This document shows positions 60,556 to 64,000 of a stretch of DNA of 64,000 bases, one piece after another. How positions within the stretch are numbered: the first letter of the stretch is position 1; each line of letters starts with the position of its first letter. Made by a program: the position numbers and the translations under genes. Source of the DNA: Leptonema sp964619535 (GTDB lineage: Bacteria > Spirochaetota > Leptospiria > Leptospirales > Leptonemataceae); assembly GCA_964619535.1 (NCBI GenBank), contig CAZUEX010000005.1, positions 134,130 through 198,129 of the forward strand, written 5' to 3'. Below the pieces are notes generated by a model. That model was given only the letters and a program-made list of their open reading frames with translations. It searched no databases and was not told the DNA's origin.

Positions 60556-61194
60556 ATGAAGAAGAGGCTGCAACCCGTTTTCTTCATCGGTATATCGATG
60601 ACCTTTCTATCCCTGTTCAGCTGCATCGAATCTGTCGACACAGATCGACAGCAAAAGGCGCAGGCTACCTTTCTCGCCGCTCTCAACCGCATCGGCAGTA
60701 CCGAGACGGCCGCGCATCCTGAAATCTACTTCGTGAATGACGAAGAGGTCATCGCAGCGGAGCAGTATCTTGCCGAGATGGCCGAGTATATGCCGAACAC
60801 CGGCGAGCTTGAAGAAAAAGACCGGCAGTGGTTACAGACAACGGTGAGCTACAGTCCGCCGGCTGCTGATGATCTTGAGGCTGAGCGGCCGCTCTGCGAG
60901 AAGGCCGGGAGATACCGGTATTGCCCGGGTTGACGCGAGAACAGCAGGTCGCCAGGAATCGGGAGCAGATGCAACAGTTCGAAGCGACCATTGTCGGTGA
61001 GTTAACGTCGCTGCCCGACGACAGGCTTGAAATACTGCGTATCAATTCGTTTCTTGCTATTACTTCTATTAGAGCTTTTCCCGTATATAGCGGAGTCGCT
61101 TGATGCATGGGATAAAGAATCCGTTGATGAAGCGCTGCGCCTGCATGAACGGATGCGTCGCCTTGCCATCGACGAACTGAGGAGGCGACAATGA
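60556..61194 (+). pseudogene. Lipoprotein gene A with two compensating frameshifts
   Basis: The frame opens with a lipoprotein signal MKKRLQPVFFIGISMTFLSLFSC and runs to a stop at 60933. Coding-like sequence continues in a second frame from about 60921 (LPGLTREQQVARNREQMQQF to LPDDRLEILRIN) and returns to the first frame near 61040, ending FPYIAESLDAWDKESVDEAL to ELRRRQ with a stop that overlaps the next ATG (61191-61194). Joined, it would encode about 210 residues. This is either a decaying lipoprotein gene or one carrying sequence errors. I do not recognise the family. Confidence 0.65.
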
Positions 61195-61700
61195 AAGCTA
61201 TCTGGAGCCATCGCCGGTCATTTCTTGTTTCGATATTGTTATTGCCGCTCTTATCTGGATGCCCGGCAAAGGAATCTGACGCAGAAAGCATCAATCTGGA
61301 ACTGATGTTTTTGCTTACGTTCCTGAGTGCTCCCGCTGAGTGTAACGGTAGTGCCAGCGTAGAATCACTTCCTTTGAATCAAACCCGATCCATCGCTGCC
61401 GATGGTAATCGCTATTTTCGTATTCTTCGCTCATCGGCATTGGTAACGACAACAGTGCAAATCACGATCAATGACGCCAGTTGCGATAATTACAGTCGGA
61501 CCATCGGCTATTGCGATTGGATCAACCGAATAGTCCATGATGCGTATGTAACTTGCGATTCAGGCAAAGGCGCTCTGGGGCATCAGGTAAGTGGCACCAA
61601 TGGCCCTGTGGAAACCTGCACGGTTACGTATCCACGCAATGATTTCATCGTCGGCCTGTTCCCGTATGGATGTGCCGTGACGATTATTGCACAGGAGTAA
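61191..61700 (+). CDS. Lipoprotein B1
   Basis: A 169-residue lipoprotein with signal MKAIWSHRRSFLVSILLLPLL and lipobox LSGC. The start overlaps the end of gene A (ATGA). Its first 40 residues are nearly the same as those of B2 at 62102, after which the two differ strongly while keeping several Cys in similar places (ASCDN/PACGS, GYCDW/DYCDS, VTCDSGKG/VDCSSGKG). The predicted mature protein is small and Cys-paired, likely surface or periplasmic. Function unknown. Confidence 0.7.
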   Translation: MKAIWSHRRSFLVSILLLPLLSGCPAKESDAESINLELMFLLTFLSAPAECNGSASVESLPLNQTRSIAADGNRYFRILRSSALVTTTVQITINDASCDNYSRTIGYCDWINRIVHDAYVTCDSGKGALGHQVSGTNGPVETCTVTYPRNDFIVGLFPYGCAVTIIAQE

Positions 61701-61704
61701 AAAA

Positions 61705-62105
61705 ATGAAAAAGTTAATACAAGTCATCCTGTTTTTGCTGCCCACGACTCACTTGATGGGGCAGCCCTATACTTACTTTGATCGATTCCCTGAGCGAAAT
61801 TGTGATACGAGCGGGTTGTACGATAGCAAGACTCGCGCCAGCTCTTCGGCGATAGCCGGATTCATCTTGCCGATGGTCGTCTGGCTCCTCTGTTTGAATT
61901 GGATGTCTACGCGTTTGGGAATCCAGCCGGTCTGGATTTCTTTTTGCGAGGTGCCGGTGATGATTGGAACGTTCAAAATCTGGCAATGAGTGGCTATACT
62001 TCTGCAGCGCTTGATGCATGGGACAAAGAATCCGTTGATGAAGCGCTGCGCCTGCATGAACGGATGCGTCGCCTTGCCATCGACGAACTGAGGAGGCGAC
62101 AATGA
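61705..62105 (+). pseudogene. Truncated, frameshifted SGNH-hydrolase copy fused to the gene A tail
   Basis: The frame starts like the complete gene at 62616 (signal peptide, then YTYFDxF and TSGLYDSKTRAS). At about 61838 one T is missing relative to the intact copy (AGCTCTTCGG against AGCTTCTTCGG), which throws the frame and ends it at 61989. In the restored frame similarity continues to WNVQNLA (about 61985), after which the sequence switches to the tail of gene A (AALDAWDKESVDEALRL to RRRQ, stop 62103-62105). It is a junction product of the 911-bp duplication and cannot make an active enzyme. Confidence 0.85.
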
Positions 62106-62614
62106 ACGCTATCTGGAGCCATCGCCGATCCTTTCTTGTTTCGATATTGTTATTGCCGCTCTTATCCGGATGCGGGGCAAGGGAATCTGATGCAGAAAGC
62201 ATCAATCTGGAAATGATGTTTTTGACTCAGATTTTTTACGGACAGTGCCCGGTAACGTACAGCAGTGCTGACTCGATCAATTTGAGCGAGAATCGATCTC
62301 AGGCGGCTACTCAGCAGGTGCTCTACCGTATTCCGCGAACGTCGATTTCAGCGACAACAAGAGTGACTCTTACAATCGATGATCCTGCTTGTGGAAGTTT
62401 TATTCGCGATTTTGATTACTGCGACTCATTCAATATAAGGCAATGGACGGACGCCCATGTCGATTGCTCTTCAGGGAAGGGCGCGATCAACGGCTATATT
62501 ACCGGAGAGATAGGCGATCAGGAGATTTGTGACATTTCCTATCCGTCTGGGAATTTCTTTCTCCGTGTAAGAACAACCAACTGCCAGGTTTCAATTGATG
62601 CCGAGGAAATATGA
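62102..62614 (+). CDS. Lipoprotein B2
   Basis: A 170-residue paralogue of B1, with signal MNAIWSHRRSFLVSILLLPLL and lipobox LSGC. The first 120 bp differ from B1 at only about ten positions. Beyond residue 43 identity falls sharply, though CSSGKGA and a C-x-(I/V)-(S/T)-Y-P motif near the end (CDISYPSG; CTVTYPRN in B1) persist. The ATGA overlap with the copied gene A tail is also preserved. The SGNH gene starts 1 bp after its stop, so they are co-translated. Confidence 0.72.
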   Translation: MNAIWSHRRSFLVSILLLPLLSGCGARESDAESINLEMMFLTQIFYGQCPVTYSSADSINLSENRSQAATQQVLYRIPRTSISATTRVTLTIDDPACGSFIRDFDYCDSFNIRQWTDAHVDCSSGKGAINGYITGEIGDQEICDISYPSGNFFLRVRTTNCQVSIDAEEI

Positions 62615-62615
62615 T

Positions 62616-63806
62616 ATGAAGAAAGCTCTATTGTTGTTACTGTGCCTTCTTTCAGGTACAGATTTGATTGCGGGCCCGTACACATATTTCGACGTCTTCA
62701 GTGGGAATCGAGACTGCAATACGAGCGGGTTGTACGATAGCAAGACTCGCGCCAGCTTCTTCGGCGATAGCCGGATTCATCTTGCCGACGGTCGTCTGGC
62801 TCCTCTGATTAAATTAGATGTCTACGCGTTTGGGAATCCAGCCGGTCTGGATTTCTTTTTGCGAGGAGCCGGTGACGATTGGAACGTTCAGAATCTTGCA
62901 TCGAGCGGCATGATGTCAGGTCAATTGGATGATTTTCTTAACGGTTGTTTGAAAAACGAAAACTTCAAGATCCACGAAAACGTCGCCTTTCACATCGGGG
63001 GGAACGATTTCCTGGCCGCCTCACTGCTGCTGAAGGTGTTCCCCTGGAAATACGGTGATGTCGTAAACCTGGTAGCGAATAACCATGAGCGCATTATCAG
63101 CCGATTCCAGCGTCGTAACAAGAAAATCCTTCTTATCGGCCAGTATCCGGCGATTGCATACTCTACACAGCGCGGACCGGCCCATCTATGGTTCTCGAAC
63201 TTTCGACATCTGCTTGCCGCCTGCAAAGATACTCCTGCTGTGCCGTGTTCTTATTCCTTCAAAGACGGCCTGGCACAGTTTGGGGCGTCATTGCAGAGTG
63301 GTCTTGACCGACTTGCGAATCTTCTGGGGCTTTCGGGCGAGAACGAATATAGAGACTTATCGTATGAGGCGTGGGTCGTTCGTATCTCTGATCCGGCGAC
63401 TGTAGCATCGCTCGGTCTCTGGTTTCTTGAACACGGCCAGATTCCAGAAATGGTGCATCGCCGCCGGACTCATGGCGCCGAGATCGACCATATCTATCTG
63501 TGGCATACGATGGTGTGGTGGAGCGGTCTTGGCGGCACAAACGAGGTGTGGATCGCCAATAGAGATCTCATGGCCGATCGACTGCATCCGAATCCGTATG
63601 GTTTCTGGATATGGGGGCAACAGGTCGGGCATAAGATGAAGGCCATGGGCTGGCAGAACAGCACGTTCGATGTGGCGACGCAGACGGTGATTGACGTCGA
63701 TGACACGACGCCTGTGCCCGGCGAGGTCGTCAATCGGCCCTCCAATCCCGAGCCATCCGTCTGGGATTGGATCATCCTGTGCTATTTCTTGAAGATCTGT
63801 AAGTAA
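62616..63806 (+). CDS. Exported SGNH/GDSL-family hydrolase
   Basis: A 396-residue protein with a signal peptide (ALLLLLCLLSGTDLIA) and the SGNH motifs: block I FFGDSRIHLADG with the catalytic Ser, block III HIGGNDFLAAS with the oxyanion Asn, and block V ADRLHPNPYGFW with the Asp-His pair. Such enzymes de-acylate lipids, glycans or surface polymers. GAGGAAA lies upstream of ATG 62616, and a site-less start 21 bp earlier is rejected. It may act in the same envelope process as the lipoprotein encoded 1 bp upstream. A defective copy lies at 61705. Confidence 0.85.
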   Translation: MKKALLLLLCLLSGTDLIAGPYTYFDVFSGNRDCNTSGLYDSKTRASFFGDSRIHLADGRLAPLIKLDVYAFGNPAGLDFFLRGAGDDWNVQNLASSGMMSGQLDDFLNGCLKNENFKIHENVAFHIGGNDFLAASLLLKVFPWKYGDVVNLVANNHERIISRFQRRNKKILLIGQYPAIAYSTQRGPAHLWFSNFRHLLAACKDTPAVPCSYSFKDGLAQFGASLQSGLDRLANLLGLSGENEYRDLSYEAWVVRISDPATVASLGLWFLEHGQIPEMVHRRRTHGAEIDHIYLWHTMVWWSGLGGTNEVWIANRDLMADRLHPNPYGFWIWGQQVGHKMKAMGWQNSTFDVATQTVIDVDDTTPVPGEVVNRPSNPEPSVWDWIILCYFLKICK

Positions 63807-63844
63807 CGCCTCTATCCTCTTTTCCTGACGTGTGCATCTGTTAA

Positions 63845-63856
63845 CCCGCCGGCGGG
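63845..63856. terminator. Palindrome after the SGNH gene
   Basis: CCCGCCGGCGGG is a perfect 12-bp palindrome followed by TCTT, 38 bp after the stop codon. A possible terminator stem with a small loop. The nearby word GGCCCGTCGGCA (63872-63883) also occurs at 60371-60382 after the rhomboid-like gene. Confidence 0.45.
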
Positions 63857-63898
63857 TCTTCGCTGCTTTAAGGCCCGTCGGCAGGCCCGAGGTAAGCA

Positions 63899-63976
63899 AT
63901 GAAGAAAGCGCTTCTGATACATATCTGCCTTCTGGCCACGCTTCTACTACAAGCCATCTCAAAAATGTCTGAGTAG
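63899..63976 (+). pseudogene. 25-codon remnant resembling another SGNH/lipoprotein start
   Basis: ATG 63899, with GAGG 6 nt upstream, opens MKKALLIHICLLATLLLQAI, a signal peptide similar to that of the gene at 62616 (MKKALLLLLCLLSG). The frame stops at 63974-63976 after 25 codons. It may be the remains of a further copy in this locus, or a gene cut by deletion; the window ends 24 bp later. Confidence 0.45.
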
Positions 63977-64000
63977 GATAACGATACAGCCTAACCTGAC

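Larger units (their letters stand above)
61099..62900 (+). repeat. 911-bp tandem duplication in the lipoprotein locus
   Basis: Three landmarks recur at a constant distance of 911 bp: the word CTTGATGCATGG (61099 and 62010), the lipoprotein B starts (61191 and 62102), and the SGNH starts (61705 and 62616). The unit is thus the 3' end of gene A, lipoprotein B, and the 5' part of the SGNH gene. Unit 1 is 61099-62009, and unit 2 continues into the complete SGNH gene. Flanks are near-identical; the middle and end of B differ. Confidence 0.88.

Noticed and set aside
1..64000. tRNA or rRNA genes
   Set aside because: All intergenic gaps were read for T-loop words and CCA ends; nothing convincing was found. 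A tRNAscan-SE run would be decisive.

Overview
The window reads as a stretch of chromosome from a spirochaete of the order Leptospirales. The best single marker is an OmpL1-type porin (46312-47175), supported by a flhB-flhA flagellar operon, many short proteins with lipobox-like signal peptides, and bactofilin. By eye the base composition is a little above 50% GC, higher than Leptospira proper, so a Leptonema-like relative is my inference, not a demonstrated identity. I found no tRNA, rRNA, CRISPR array or insertion sequence.

Layout. 1-7.7 kb: export-apparatus genes flhB (cut by the window edge) and flhA, a LytR_C-domain protein, rsfS, a cmoA/isoprenylcysteine-methyltransferase-like cluster, and the Fe-S carrier mrp. 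7.7-8.9 kb: no gene, but nine 58-59 bp palindromic units preceded by a 16-bp tandem repeat that shares their core word. 8.9-17.1 kb: a type I restriction-modification island (hsdM, hsdS, hsdR) with an embedded two-gene cassette, an ABC/OLD-like ATPase and a putative small nuclease. 17.2-20.8 kb: flgM-like, rsmI, a lipoprotein and a eukaryote-type (GT3) glycogen synthase. 20.9-26.4 kb: fadR, with a near-ideal promoter overlapped by a perfect FadR palindrome, heading an operon for an alkyl-DHAP-synthase-like enzyme, GlpD and an FGGY kinase, which looks like an ether-lipid/glycerol-phosphate module. 26.4-44.2 kb: housekeeping and envelope genes (alaS, yajQ, hslV without an adjacent hslU, an AAA/Lon-type protease, aldehyde dehydrogenase, paired SPFH proteins with a CsoR/CstR-like regulator, mdh). 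44.2-47.2 kb: ilvB behind a Val/Leu-rich leader peptide and attenuator, then ompL1. 47.3-51.7 kb: RNase HI, a DnaA-family protein with a 20-bp palindrome upstream, and a DprE1/DprE2-like pair. 51.7-60.4 kb: thiol-redox lipoproteins, thrB, bactofilin, an S1-domain protein, PBP1A and a rhomboid-fold protein lacking its catalytic residues. 60.4-64 kb: a lipoprotein/SGNH-hydrolase locus with a 911-bp tandem duplication, frameshifted remnants and a poly-C tract beside a TTGACA box.

The strongest candidates for undescribed biology are the palindromic array next to the restriction island, the ATPase/nuclease cassette inside that island, the FadR-controlled ether-lipid operon, the ilvB attenuator, and the duplicating, possibly phase-variable lipoprotein locus at the right end.
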